Assembly: GCA_030590185.1 (NCBI GenBank)
Contig: JAUUZB010000374.1
Coordinates: 1-5,387 of the forward strand
Length of the DNA stretch: 5,387 nt
Direction: 5' to 3'
Source of the DNA: Deltaproteobacteria bacterium
GTDB taxonomy: Bacteria > Myxococcota > XYA12-FULL-58-9 > JAUUZB01
Shown here: positions 1-5,387 of the stretch, one piece after another
Position numbering within the stretch: position 1 is the stretch's first letter
How the letters are laid out: each line of letters opens with the position of its first letter
Notes under the pieces: model-generated
Database searches by the model: none
What the model was told of the DNA's origin: nothing
What the model saw: the letters and a program-made list of their open reading frames with translations, nothing else
Translations under genes and position numbers: made by a program

Positions 1-29
1 GCGGCGCCCTCCGGCTCCGGCAGGCGGCC

Positions 30-680
30 TCACGCCGTCCACGGTCGGTGCTCCGACTCAAAGCGCAGCGCCGCCGTGAGTCGCTCGCGGTACTCCGCCC
101 GCGGGATCGCCACCGCGCCGAGCCGCATCAGGTGCGGCGTGACCTGTTGGCAATCGATGAAGTGGAAGCCGCGCGCCACGAGTCGCTGGCACAGGGCCCA
201 AAGCGCGACCTTTGACGCGTTGCTGTGCCGCGCGAACATCGACTCCCCAAAAAAGGCTCGGCCAAAGGTCAGGCCGTAGAGTCCTCCCACGAGCTCGTTG
301 TCCCGGTAGGTCTCGACGCTGTGGGTGATCCCGAGCTCGTGCAGTCGCGAGTAGGTGGAAACGACGTTCGGCATGATCCACGTCCCGCTCTGACCCGGTC
401 GCGGCACCTCGGCGCAGGCTCGGATCACCGCACCGAAATCCTGGTCAAAGCGTACCTCGAACCGGCCCTGGCGCAGGACCTTGTCCAAGGAGTGTGAGAT
501 CACCAGCCGCTGCGGGAAGAGCACCAGACGCGGGTCGGGGGAGAACCAGGGGATCGGGTGCTCGCCGGTCCAGGGGAAGATCCCCCGCTGGTAGGCCTCG
601 ATCACCGTATCGAGGTCGAGCTCGCCGCCGATGGCCACCAGGCCGTCCTCGTCCGGCTCAAAACCAAACAACGGCGGCAT
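30..680 (-). CDS. aat: Leucyl/phenylalanyl-tRNA-protein transferase
   Basis: This cytoplasmic enzyme moves Leu or Phe from charged tRNA onto the N-terminus of proteins beginning with Arg or Lys (some also Met), marking them for ClpS/ClpAP degradation in the bacterial N-degron pathway. The 216-residue product has the family signatures in order: GLVAIGGELD (13-22), GIFPW (33-37), PWFSPDPR (44-51), GTWIMP (99-104), GGLYGLTFGRAFFGESMF (132-149), SKVAL (156-160) and FIDCQ (174-178). Glu146, Asp176 and Gln178 align with the E. coli catalytic residues Glu156, Asp186 and Gln188, so it should be active. It is slightly shorter than the 234-residue E. coli protein at both ends. The ATG is preceded by GAGGA (689-693) with an 8-nt spacer. 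The stop codon of the upstream transporter gene lies only 3 nt before this ATG, so the two genes are probably co-transcribed and translationally coupled. No clpS or clpA is visible; the remaining 29 bases beyond its stop show no gene. Confidence 0.97.
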   Translation of the reverse strand: MPPLFGFEPDEDGLVAIGGELDLDTVIEAYQRGIFPWTGEHPIPWFSPDPRLVLFPQRLVISHSLDKVLRQGRFEVRFDQDFGAVIRACAEVPRPGQSGTWIMPNVVSTYSRLHELGITHSVETYRDNELVGGLYGLTFGRAFFGESMFARHSNASKVALWALCQRLVARGFHFIDCQQVTPHLMRLGAVAIPRAEYRERLTAALRFESEHRPWTA

Positions 681-683
681 GGC

Positions 684-1913
684 TCAGATCCTCAGGCGAC
701 CATGACGAAAGCCGAGGGCCAGCGCGATCCCGACCATAAAGCCGATCCCGAGGTTGGTGGCGAGGGAGACGGCGAGGATCACCACCGCCACGAATAGATC
801 CTGACGCTCCTCCACGTCGCGCAGGGTCAGCGCCAGCTGCGCGCCGCCAAAGACCAAGAGGGCGCCGAGCACCGAGAAGGGCAGCAGGCCGAGCAGGGCG
901 CCCGCCTCGTCACCGAACAGGATCGCCACCAGCACAAACAGTCCGCCGATGAACAGGTTCGAGCCCGCCGTGCGCGCTCCGAAGCGGTAGTGGGCCGCGA
1001 GCCCCCCGGAGCCGTGGCACATCGGCATGCCGCCGACAAAAAAGGTGGCGATGTTGGCCAGGGCCATGGAGATCGCCAATGCCTTGAACGAGGCGCGTTT
1101 TGCTACACGGACTCCGAAATACTCACGGGTCAGGTCGCCCTGGGCGATGACCGCGTTGCCGATGGTCATCGGGAGCTGTGGCAATGCCAGGGCCAGCAAC
1201 GCCAGGGTGGCGGTCTCGCTGCTGGGCCAACCGAAGGGCAGCAGCTCCGGTAGGTGAATGCCGAGGTGGAGCTGTTGCGGCAGGTGACGATGGAAGATCG
1301 CACCGACCAGGAAGCCGCCGATGATCACCACCAGCGCCGCCGGGGCGCGTTTGTTTTCCAGCAGCAGGAGAATCACCAGAATCGCGACCACCCCCAGCAG
1401 GATGCCGATCGGCAGCGGCCCGAGATGGGAGAAGATCAGGTTCGGCTCGGCGGCGCCGCGCAGTTTTTGTAGGCTGGTGTCACCGATGATGAAGCGCACG
1501 CCCTGGGTCATGAGCAGCACGCCGGTGGTGAGCTGCACCCCGCGCACGGTCGCTTTTGGCACCACCTGGCCCACCAGGTTGATCGCCCCGGTAACGGCCA
1601 GCAGCAGCAGCAGCGCACCCAACCACAGCCCCGAGGCCGTGATCTGCTCCGCCGGCAGGGCCCGGGCGATGGCGTAGGCGCTGACCACCTTCATGGGTTG
1701 CACCGGCACGGTGGTGCGGAAGTAGAGCCCACTGCCGACGTAGAACAACCCGACCATCAACATCACGGCGGTGGCGCTCAGCCCGTTGATCAACACGAGA
1801 CCGATGCCGATGGGGAGGAGCACGCCCAGATCGCCGAGGGAGCCGGCGATCTCCTGGCGATTGAAACGCATGAAGGGGAGCTGCGCCCCCGTCTTAGAGC
1901 TTCCTGACCCCAT
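684..1913 (-). CDS. MOT1-family molybdate/sulfate transporter
   Basis: This is an inner-membrane oxyanion permease of the MOT1 (MFS_MOT1) branch related to SulP carriers; molybdate is the likely substrate, with sulfate possible. From the ATG at 1913 it has 409 residues and about 11-12 hydrophobic segments. Both diagnostic MOT1 motifs are present: PVQPMK at 70-75, and MPMCHGSGGLAAHYRFGAR at 296-314. A conserved-looking QLPMTIGNAVIA segment lies at 246-257. There is no C-terminal STAS domain, which fits MOT1 rather than classical SulP proteins. Start choice is uncertain. The ATG at 1913 has TAAGG (1919-1923) 5 nt upstream. The ATG at 1871 gives 395 residues beginning MRFNRQEIAGSLGDLG, closer to where the family domain begins, but its upstream sequence is C-rich with no Shine-Dalgarno. 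The reading frame stays open upstream to 2345, but that part is antisense to the next gene and its composition is unlike a membrane protein, so I excluded it. aat follows after 3 nt. Confidence 0.9.
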   Translation of the reverse strand: MGSGSSKTGAQLPFMRFNRQEIAGSLGDLGVLLPIGIGLVLINGLSATAVMLMVGLFYVGSGLYFRTTVPVQPMKVVSAYAIARALPAEQITASGLWLGALLLLLAVTGAINLVGQVVPKATVRGVQLTTGVLLMTQGVRFIIGDTSLQKLRGAAEPNLIFSHLGPLPIGILLGVVAILVILLLLENKRAPAALVVIIGGFLVGAIFHRHLPQQLHLGIHLPELLPFGWPSSETATLALLALALPQLPMTIGNAVIAQGDLTREYFGVRVAKRASFKALAISMALANIATFFVGGMPMCHGSGGLAAHYRFGARTAGSNLFIGGLFVLVAILFGDEAGALLGLLPFSVLGALLVFGGAQLALTLRDVEERQDLFVAVVILAVSLATNLGIGFMVGIALALGFRHGRLRI

Positions 1914-1914
1914 G

Positions 1915-1929
1915 GCCCCCTTATGGGGC
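1915..1929. repeat. Short perfect inverted repeat (GCCCC/GGGGC)
   Basis: GCCCC at 1915-1919 and GGGGC at 1925-1929 form a perfect 5-bp stem with loop CTTAT. The stem begins 2 nt upstream of the ATG at 1913 and includes the G-rich part of its possible ribosome-binding site (TAAGGGGG on the minus strand). If it folds in the leftward mRNA it could mask initiation there. Such short GC repeats also arise by chance in high-GC DNA. Confidence 0.35.
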
Positions 1930-1965
1930 AAGGGCGGTTTTGTGTCACGTCCGACTGGGCGTCCT

Positions 1966-1988
1966 GGGTCGAATCTGATACCAGACCC
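1966..1988. repeat. Nested inverted repeat upstream of the rightward operon
   Basis: GGGTC (1966-1970) is complementary to GACCC (1984-1988). Nested inside is the imperfect palindrome TCTGATACCAGA (1974-1985), whose TCTG and CAGA arms pair across ATAC. The arrangement ends 9 nt before the Shine-Dalgarno site of the rightward gene, which would suit an operator or a leader hairpin. The two stems share bases, so they cannot both form in full. No known regulator is recognised. Confidence 0.35.
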
Positions 1989-1997
1989 CTCCGACGC

Positions 1998-2004
1998 GAG
2001 GAGG
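1998..2004 (+). promoter_or_regulatory. Strong Shine-Dalgarno site setting the start at 2010
   Basis: GAGGAGG lies 5 nt before the ATG at 2010. It is the best ribosome-binding site in the window and shows that the reading frame, which is open from an ATG at 1923, is in fact translated from 2010. Confidence 0.8.
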
Positions 2005-2009
2005 TTCCG

Positions 2010-2348
2010 ATGCTTTGGATGCTCAAGGGTGGCAACGACGCGCCCGGCTGGAAGACGCTGCTCAGTGACGCCAAGGAAGACAAGCTCGATTGGAGGCTGC
2101 TCGACCGCGACGCCTTTATGATTGTCCGCTCCGACGACCCGCCGCCGGATTACGAAGGCATGGTGGTGTCCGAGCCGGTCGACGGTCTCTACATCGATCA
2201 ACAGGGGAACAGCCTGTATGTCGTAGACCGCGAGCAGGTCGAGGGACCCGAGGCGTTGATCGAGGCGCTCGGCGACGAGGCCATGAAGATGCTCGAGGAG
2301 CTCGGCGATCCCCTGGCCGTCATTCAACGGCTCGGGAAAGCCCACTGA
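2010..2348 (+). CDS. Small acidic hypothetical protein
   Basis: I do not recognise a family. The product is 112 residues, starting MLWMLKGGND, with no signal peptide or membrane segment, and with roughly twice as many acidic as basic residues; it should be a soluble cytoplasmic protein. The middle (35-76) has alternating hydrophobic stretches (AFMIVR, GMVVSEPVDGLYID, SLYVV) suggesting a small beta-sheet, with an acidic, proline-rich loop DDPPPDYEG at 42-50. The C-terminal part (79-110) looks like two amphipathic helices. A strong Shine-Dalgarno site 5 nt before the ATG at 2010 fixes the start. A 29-codon upstream extension from 1923 is possible in frame but has no good ribosome site and would cover the divergent promoter region. 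Its TGA overlaps the ATG of the next gene (TGATG), so the two are probably co-translated and may act together. It is a real gene on ribosome site, coupling and protein-like composition; its function is unknown. Confidence 0.82.
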   Translation: MLWMLKGGNDAPGWKTLLSDAKEDKLDWRLLDRDAFMIVRSDDPPPDYEGMVVSEPVDGLYIDQQGNSLYVVDREQVEGPEALIEALGDEAMKMLEELGDPLAVIQRLGKAH

Positions 2349-3508
2349 TGCGTTCCGGGGGGAGGCGACATCTCGGGTTGGTGGCCCGGATCCTAGTGGT
2401 GCTGGTCGCCGTGGTGATCCTGGCCGCCGTCGGCGTGCCCGCGGGCATGGCCGACACCGCCGGCCCGCAGGTGACGGACTCCAGGATAGCGCTCGCCGGC
2501 CCCCCAGGCATGAGCGGCTCGTTTCTCAAGCTCAGCAAGACCGCGTCGGTGGTCGGGCCGTTGGGGATCAACCCGCTCCTCGCCATCGGCGCCCTCGGCA
2601 TCGCGATTCAGGCCGGCGTCTGGGAGCCGCCCCAGAGCCTGTCCTTTATCGGTCACCCGGTGGTCTGGATCCTGGCGCTGGTGCTCGGCTTGACCATCAA
2701 GCTGGGCCGCAGCACCAAGATCACCAAGCCGGTGGCCGAGGCGATCGGCACGGGCGAGTCCCTGCTGGCCGTGGCGGTGGTGGCGCTCGCCGCGGTGCCG
2801 ATGTTCCAGAACGTCGCCGCGACCCACGCCGAGTCGGGGGTGGCCGCGGGTGTGCTGTTCATCATCGCCGGCACCCTGACACTAGGGTTGGTCATCGCAG
2901 TCCGTACCGCCCTGGATATATTGATCTGGCTCTCACCGTTTCCCTTCGTCGACTTTCTCTTTCAGCTCGTCAAGGCGATGGTAACCGTGGCCCTGGTCGT
3001 ACTCGCGGTCTTTGCGCCCTGGGTGGCGATCGTCGTCAACCTCATCTTGATCATCATCGCGGCCCTGGTGTTCCGCTGGGCCATGCGCACGACGCGCTTC
3101 GGGCTGACCATGGCGCGGGACCTGACCATCGGCCGCTTCCGGGCCAAGCTCGAGCTACCCCGCGACGAGGTGGTCGCCACCGACCTCGGACCCTTCGACG
3201 TCTTCGTGCTCGCCGTCGCTGGCTTGCCCAGGCGCCAGCAGGGAAGTCTGCTGCTCCAGGCGGAGCGTTGGGACCTGACGACCAAGGGCCTGTTCGGTCG
3301 CGAAAAGACGATCAATCTCGGCGACGCGGAGAAGAGCGAGCTCGCCAAGGGTTTTCTCGGTATCGAGGTCGAGACGCCGGGGGGCGTGGTGTTGATGCCG
3401 CCGCGCTACAAGCACCTGCTCGAGGAGATCCGGCTGACCAGTCAGGCCAAGGTCGTGGAGACCCCAGCCAAGAGCAAACGGCACCTGTTGGTGACCGAGC
3501 TGGCGTAG
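2348..3508 (+). CDS. Polytopic membrane protein, possibly DUF4126-like, with soluble C-terminal domain
   Basis: The function is unknown. The 386-residue product begins with a basic N-terminus (RSGGRRH) and a hydrophobic stretch at 11-33 ending near AGMADTAG, which could be a signal peptide or a first membrane anchor. After a polar linker (34-70) come hydrophobic segments at about 72-90, 103-117, 138-155, 165-188, 205-224 and 226-243. Residues 70-155 (GINPLLAIGALG, then helix, polar loop, helix) resemble the layout of DUF4126 proteins, a low-confidence impression. After the basic stretch FRWAMRTTRFG, the last 125 residues (262-386) are soluble, with alternating strands and a final helix near 352-362. 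This could be a small PH-like fold, but that is inference. The ATG is chosen because it overlaps the upstream stop (TGATG); the Shine-Dalgarno there is weak, as expected for coupled translation. The frame is open further upstream from 2090, but that part is a shadow of the small acidic gene. It ends 28 nt from the convergent gene's stop. Confidence 0.85.
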   Translation: MRSGGRRHLGLVARILVVLVAVVILAAVGVPAGMADTAGPQVTDSRIALAGPPGMSGSFLKLSKTASVVGPLGINPLLAIGALGIAIQAGVWEPPQSLSFIGHPVVWILALVLGLTIKLGRSTKITKPVAEAIGTGESLLAVAVVALAAVPMFQNVAATHAESGVAAGVLFIIAGTLTLGLVIAVRTALDILIWLSPFPFVDFLFQLVKAMVTVALVVLAVFAPWVAIVVNLILIIIAALVFRWAMRTTRFGLTMARDLTIGRFRAKLELPRDEVVATDLGPFDVFVLAVAGLPRRQQGSLLLQAERWDLTTKGLFGREKTINLGDAEKSELAKGFLGIEVETPGGVVLMPPRYKHLLEEIRLTSQAKVVETPAKSKRHLLVTELA

Positions 3509-3536
3509 GCGGGGAGCGTCGCCCGGCGTGTTGGCG
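3509..3536. other. Convergent gap without a recognisable terminator
   Basis: Only 28 nt separate the stop codons of the rightward membrane-protein gene and the leftward repeat-protein gene. I see no GC-rich hairpin followed by a T-run on either strand, so termination here is probably Rho-dependent or runs through, producing antisense overlap. Confidence 0.4.
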
Positions 3537-5387
3537 TCACGGCGTGCACAGAATCCGGAAGTCATCGACAAAGAAATCGTCGTCGATACCGTCGCTCTCT
3601 TTCTTGAAGCGGACGGAGAAATCGGTGCTGATCGCCAGTGGATCGGTAATGGCACCGAAGCGCGGGCTGAAGGAGGCGTCTATGAAACCGTCGCCCTCCC
3701 AGGCGTCGAGCTGCGCCCAACCAGCGCCGTCGTGGAACTCCAGATAGAGAAAATCACCGGCGTCGGGCTCGTCGAGGCCCCAACCACGTTTTCCCATGTA
3801 CTCCCAGGAGAGCGTTGCACAGCCTGTGGTGTCCATGGGCAAGGAGATCAGCTCGCTCCAGGTGCCGTACATGTCGAGGCAGTTCGGTTCCGATACGGGT
3901 GAGAAGCTCACCGGGTTGATTCGCTCGGCATCGTTGATGGCGCTGTCCCAGAAGGGAGCGAGGAAGGTTGGGCCGTCGAATTGATCGAAGATGATCTCGA
4001 TCACGCCACAGCTCGAGGCACAGCCGGTAAAATCACCATTGACCAATCCGAGATCACACACCTCACCTGCGGTGGTGTTGGTGACGTTGTCGCCGCACAC
4101 AACGCCCGTGCAATCGGAGTCGCAGCTGGCTGACTCGCCGCCGTCGTCGCAGGTCTCGAGATTGGGTAGGCCGTCATCGATGATGCCGTCGCCACAATCG
4201 GGCAACAGACAGGTGGTGCGACAGGCATTCGGGGTATTGCCGTTCGCCAGTCCATCGTCGCATTCCTCGCCGCCGAGCAGGTTCTGCTTGCCGTCTCCAC
4301 AGACCGAGATCGTGCAGTCGGTGTTGCAACTCGCCGAGCCGGCCAGTCCATCGTCACACTGTTCGCCCGTGTCGACCACCGTGTCGCCGCAAGAGGGGAG
4401 CACGCAGGTGGTCCGGCAGGCATCCGGGTTGGTGTCGTTGTTGGCCCCGCCGTCGTCACAGGCCTCGAGCAAGTCGAGCAAGCCGTTCCCGCAGGTCTCG
4501 TCGCTCAGGCAGTCGTCACGGCACCCGTCGCCGGAGTTGGTGTTGCCGTCGTCGCAGGCCTCGCCCGCGGCCGCGTTCCAGTTGCCATCCCCACATTCCA
4601 CCGCCGTACAGTCCGAGTCGCAGGTGGCAGAGAACGGCCCTTCATCGCAGGCTTCACCCGCCTCTTGGAAAGAGTCGCCGCAGTAGGAAATGGAGATACA
4701 GGTGAGCTCGAGCTCATCGATGAAGAAGTGATCGGCGCCGCTGTCGCCGTCGTTGATGAAACGAAGCTGCAGGGTCGACGAGAAGGAGTCGAAGCAGCGG
4801 GGCAACGCCCCTCCTTTGGAGGCAAAGCCCGGATCGCTCGTGTTCGTGCCGCTCCACACCTCGCTCGCGCTCCAACCCGAGCCGTCATCGTATTCGATGG
4901 TGAGCGCATCATCTGTCTCCGCCGGGTCGGGACCCCGTTTGCCGCGGAAACTCCACTCGATGCCCCAGCAGTCAGAGGCGTCGATCGGAACCAACGTCGC
5001 AGAGGCGCCGCCGCCGATGCTCAGGGAATTGGTTCCAACATCGGCTTCGGCGCTGGTGATGGTCGCGTCCGCGGTTAACCCGGCCCACATCGACGGGTCT
5101 GCGGTACCTGTTTCAAATCCGTCGATCAGGATTGGTTGGCGAGTCGCCGTTGGCTCGCCCCGCAGGAACCGGGCGCGCACCTGGGTGTAGTCCGAAGCCA
5201 CCTCGCCATAGTCAGCCCGGGTGCCGGTGGCGCCCGCGGGCTTGACCGCGAAGCTCATGAGCGGTGATTTGCCATAGATGAACCCTGCCAGATCGCCCGG
5301 GGCACAAGTTGCCCACGAGACCGGCCCAGTGGCGTCGACGCCCGCGGTGTTGCTGGCCAACTCCCTCCAGGCCCCGCCACGCCAGCC
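3537..5387 (-). CDS. C-terminal part of a large exported protein with Myxococcus cysteine-rich repeats
   Basis: The frame is open to the right edge, so the 616 visible residues are the C-terminal part of a longer protein. A TTG at 5358-5360 could be read as a start, but the nine codons before it are open and no signal peptide follows, so I treat the gene as truncated. Residues below are numbered from the edge. About 10-85 is an unassigned segment (SWATCAPGDLAGFIYGKSPL and on). About 86-230 is a beta-sandwich-like domain starting ILIDGFETG. About 236-460 holds seven four-cysteine repeats of the CGDG...GE.CDDG...C...C type (DUF4215/Myxococcus cysteine-rich repeat). About 463-614 is a second sandwich domain related to the first. 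The last residues are RILCTP; there is no C-terminal membrane helix or MYXO-CTERM-like anchor. Cysteine richness implies disulfides and a secreted or surface location. A binding or adhesion role, or an accessory role to an N-terminal enzyme outside the window, is inference. Confidence 0.88.
   Translation of the reverse strand, partial: GWRGGAWRELASNTAGVDATGPVSWATCAPGDLAGFIYGKSPLMSFAVKPAGATGTRADYGEVASDYTQVRARFLRGEPTATRQPILIDGFETGTADPSMWAGLTADATITSAEADVGTNSLSIGGGASATLVPIDASDCWGIEWSFRGKRGPDPAETDDALTIEYDDGSGWSASEVWSGTNTSDPGFASKGGALPRCFDSFSSTLQLRFINDGDSGADHFFIDELELTCISISYCGDSFQEAGEACDEGPFSATCDSDCTAVECGDGNWNAAAGEACDDGNTNSGDGCRDDCLSDETCGNGLLDLLEACDDGGANNDTNPDACRTTCVLPSCGDTVVDTGEQCDDGLAGSASCNTDCTISVCGDGKQNLLGGEECDDGLANGNTPNACRTTCLLPDCGDGIIDDGLPNLETCDDGGESASCDSDCTGVVCGDNVTNTTAGEVCDLGLVNGDFTGCASSCGVIEIIFDQFDGPTFLAPFWDSAINDAERINPVSFSPVSEPNCLDMYGTWSELISLPMDTTGCATLSWEYMGKRGWGLDEPDAGDFLYLEFHDGAGWAQLDAWEGDGFIDASFSPRFGAITDPLAISTDFSVRFKKESDGIDDDFFVDDFRILCTP
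3546..4001 (-). other. Encoded beta-sandwich-like domain 2 (C-terminal copy)
   Basis: This stretch follows the cysteine repeats and runs from IEIIFDQFDG to DDFRILC. It repeats the landmarks of domain 1 in the same order: W-E-Y-M-GKRG, DFLYLEFHDGAGW, an acidic loop, then FSVRFKKESDGIDDDFFVDDFRILC. It is therefore most likely a diverged duplicate. It ends two residues before the stop codon. Confidence 0.6.
4002..4682 (-). repeat. Seven tandem Myxococcus-type cysteine-rich repeats (protein level)
   Basis: Units in order of translation: 4682-4596, 4595-4494, 4493-4392, 4391-4302, 4301-4197, 4196-4098 and 4097-4002 (29-35 residues each). Every unit has exactly four cysteines: the opening CG[DN], a second in the xCD.G motif, and a closing CxxxC pair, giving 28 cysteines in all with no loss. 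Asp, Asn and Gly dominate the loops, which could bind calcium, though no canonical EF-hand is present. The units match the known Myxococcus cysteine-rich repeat pattern. DNA copies have diverged, so this is an old protein repeat, not a recent DNA amplification. Confidence 0.9.
4698..5132 (-). other. Encoded beta-sandwich-like domain 1 (N-terminal copy)
   Basis: The encoded stretch runs from ILIDGFETG to FFIDELELTC. It has alternating strand-like segments and the landmarks W-S-F-R-GKRG, then DDALTIEYDDGSGW, then LQLRFINDGDSGADHFFIDELEL. The pattern of an opening D-x-F-E/D, a central DDGSGW turn and a final D-x-FFIDEL strand is typical of jelly-roll, MAM- or concanavalin-like extracellular domains. 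The exact family is not assigned. Confidence 0.55.

Larger units (their letters stand above)
1914..2009. promoter_or_regulatory. Divergent intergenic region with probable promoters
   Basis: This 96-nt gap lies between the divergently transcribed transporter-aat operon and the rightward two-gene operon, so promoters for both should lie in or near it. I could not identify a convincing -35/-10 pair on either strand. It contains two inverted repeats (1915-1929 and 1966-1988) that could be operator or 5' UTR hairpins, and the Shine-Dalgarno site of the rightward gene. I saw no recognisable ModE-type site or molybdenum-cofactor riboswitch, although the leftward gene is a probable molybdate transporter. 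The regulatory role is inferred from position. Confidence 0.5.

Noticed and set aside
1..29. Possible terminator or next gene after aat
   Set aside because: Only 29 bases are visible; they show short CCGG palindromes but no hairpin with a T-run and no start codon with a ribosome site.
1940..1981. Possible sigma-70 promoter (TTGTGT and TGATAC)
   Set aside because: The spacing is about 30 nt, far from the usual 16-18, so it cannot be called a promoter.
1914..2345. N-terminal extension of the transporter reading frame to 553 residues
   Set aside because: It is antisense to the small acidic gene, which has a strong ribosome site. The extension is hydrophilic, low in protein-like motifs and absent from the MOT1 family; long open antisense frames are common in high-GC DNA.
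2090..2347. 86-codon upstream extension of the membrane-protein frame
   Set aside because: The translation is arginine-rich shadow sequence in another frame of the small acidic gene, and the TGATG overlap marks the natural start at 2348.
3525..3545. GGCGT repeated three times at an 8-base period across the convergent gap
   Set aside because: Only five matching bases per unit, partly inside coding sequence; likely chance in GC-rich DNA.
3991..4686. Plus-strand open frame of 231 codons rich in Ser, Pro and Gln
   Set aside because: It is exactly antisense to the cysteine-repeat array; its repetitive composition simply mirrors the Asp/Gly/Cys repeats on the other strand, and no ribosome site precedes it.
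5358..5360. TTG as start codon of the repeat protein
   Set aside because: The frame is open to the window edge, no signal peptide follows the TTG, and the sequence there reads like the middle of a domain.

Overview
This 5.4 kb high-GC bacterial window carries four complete protein genes, plus one large gene cut by the right edge. The best clue to the host is the large gene on the right. It contains seven tandem copies of the four-cysteine repeat known as the Myxococcus cysteine-rich repeat (DUF4215 type), which is abundant in secreted and surface proteins of Myxococcota and related deltaproteobacterial lineages. The leucyl/phenylalanyl-tRNA-protein transferase (Aat) on the left also fits a Gram-negative host. 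Assignment to Myxococcota-like bacteria is inference; nothing here fixes the genus.

Layout: on the minus strand, reading leftward from about 1913, a MOT1-type molybdate/sulfate transporter gene is followed after 3 nt by aat (680 to 30). The two look like one tightly packed operon. A 96-nt divergent gap (1914-2009) separates them from a rightward operon. That operon holds a 112-residue acidic protein of unknown function (2010-2348, with a strong Shine-Dalgarno site) and a 386-residue polytopic membrane protein (2348-3508). Their stop and start codons share one base (TGATG). A 28-nt convergent gap follows. The rest of the window (5387 to 3537, minus strand) is the C-terminal 616 residues of a large, probably exported protein. 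Two related beta-sandwich-like domains flank the cysteine-rich repeat array.

Functional view: the leftward pair joins oxyanion (probably molybdate) import with N-degron tagging by Aat. These have no obvious metabolic link, so shared transcription may be only positional. The rightward pair is the least understood part: a small acidic soluble protein translationally coupled to a membrane protein, whose middle resembles DUF4126-like proteins and whose tail is a compact soluble domain. The right-hand protein looks like an extracellular adhesion or binding module attached to an unidentified N-terminal part outside the window. No RNA genes, CRISPR arrays, insertion sequences or convincing intrinsic terminators were seen.
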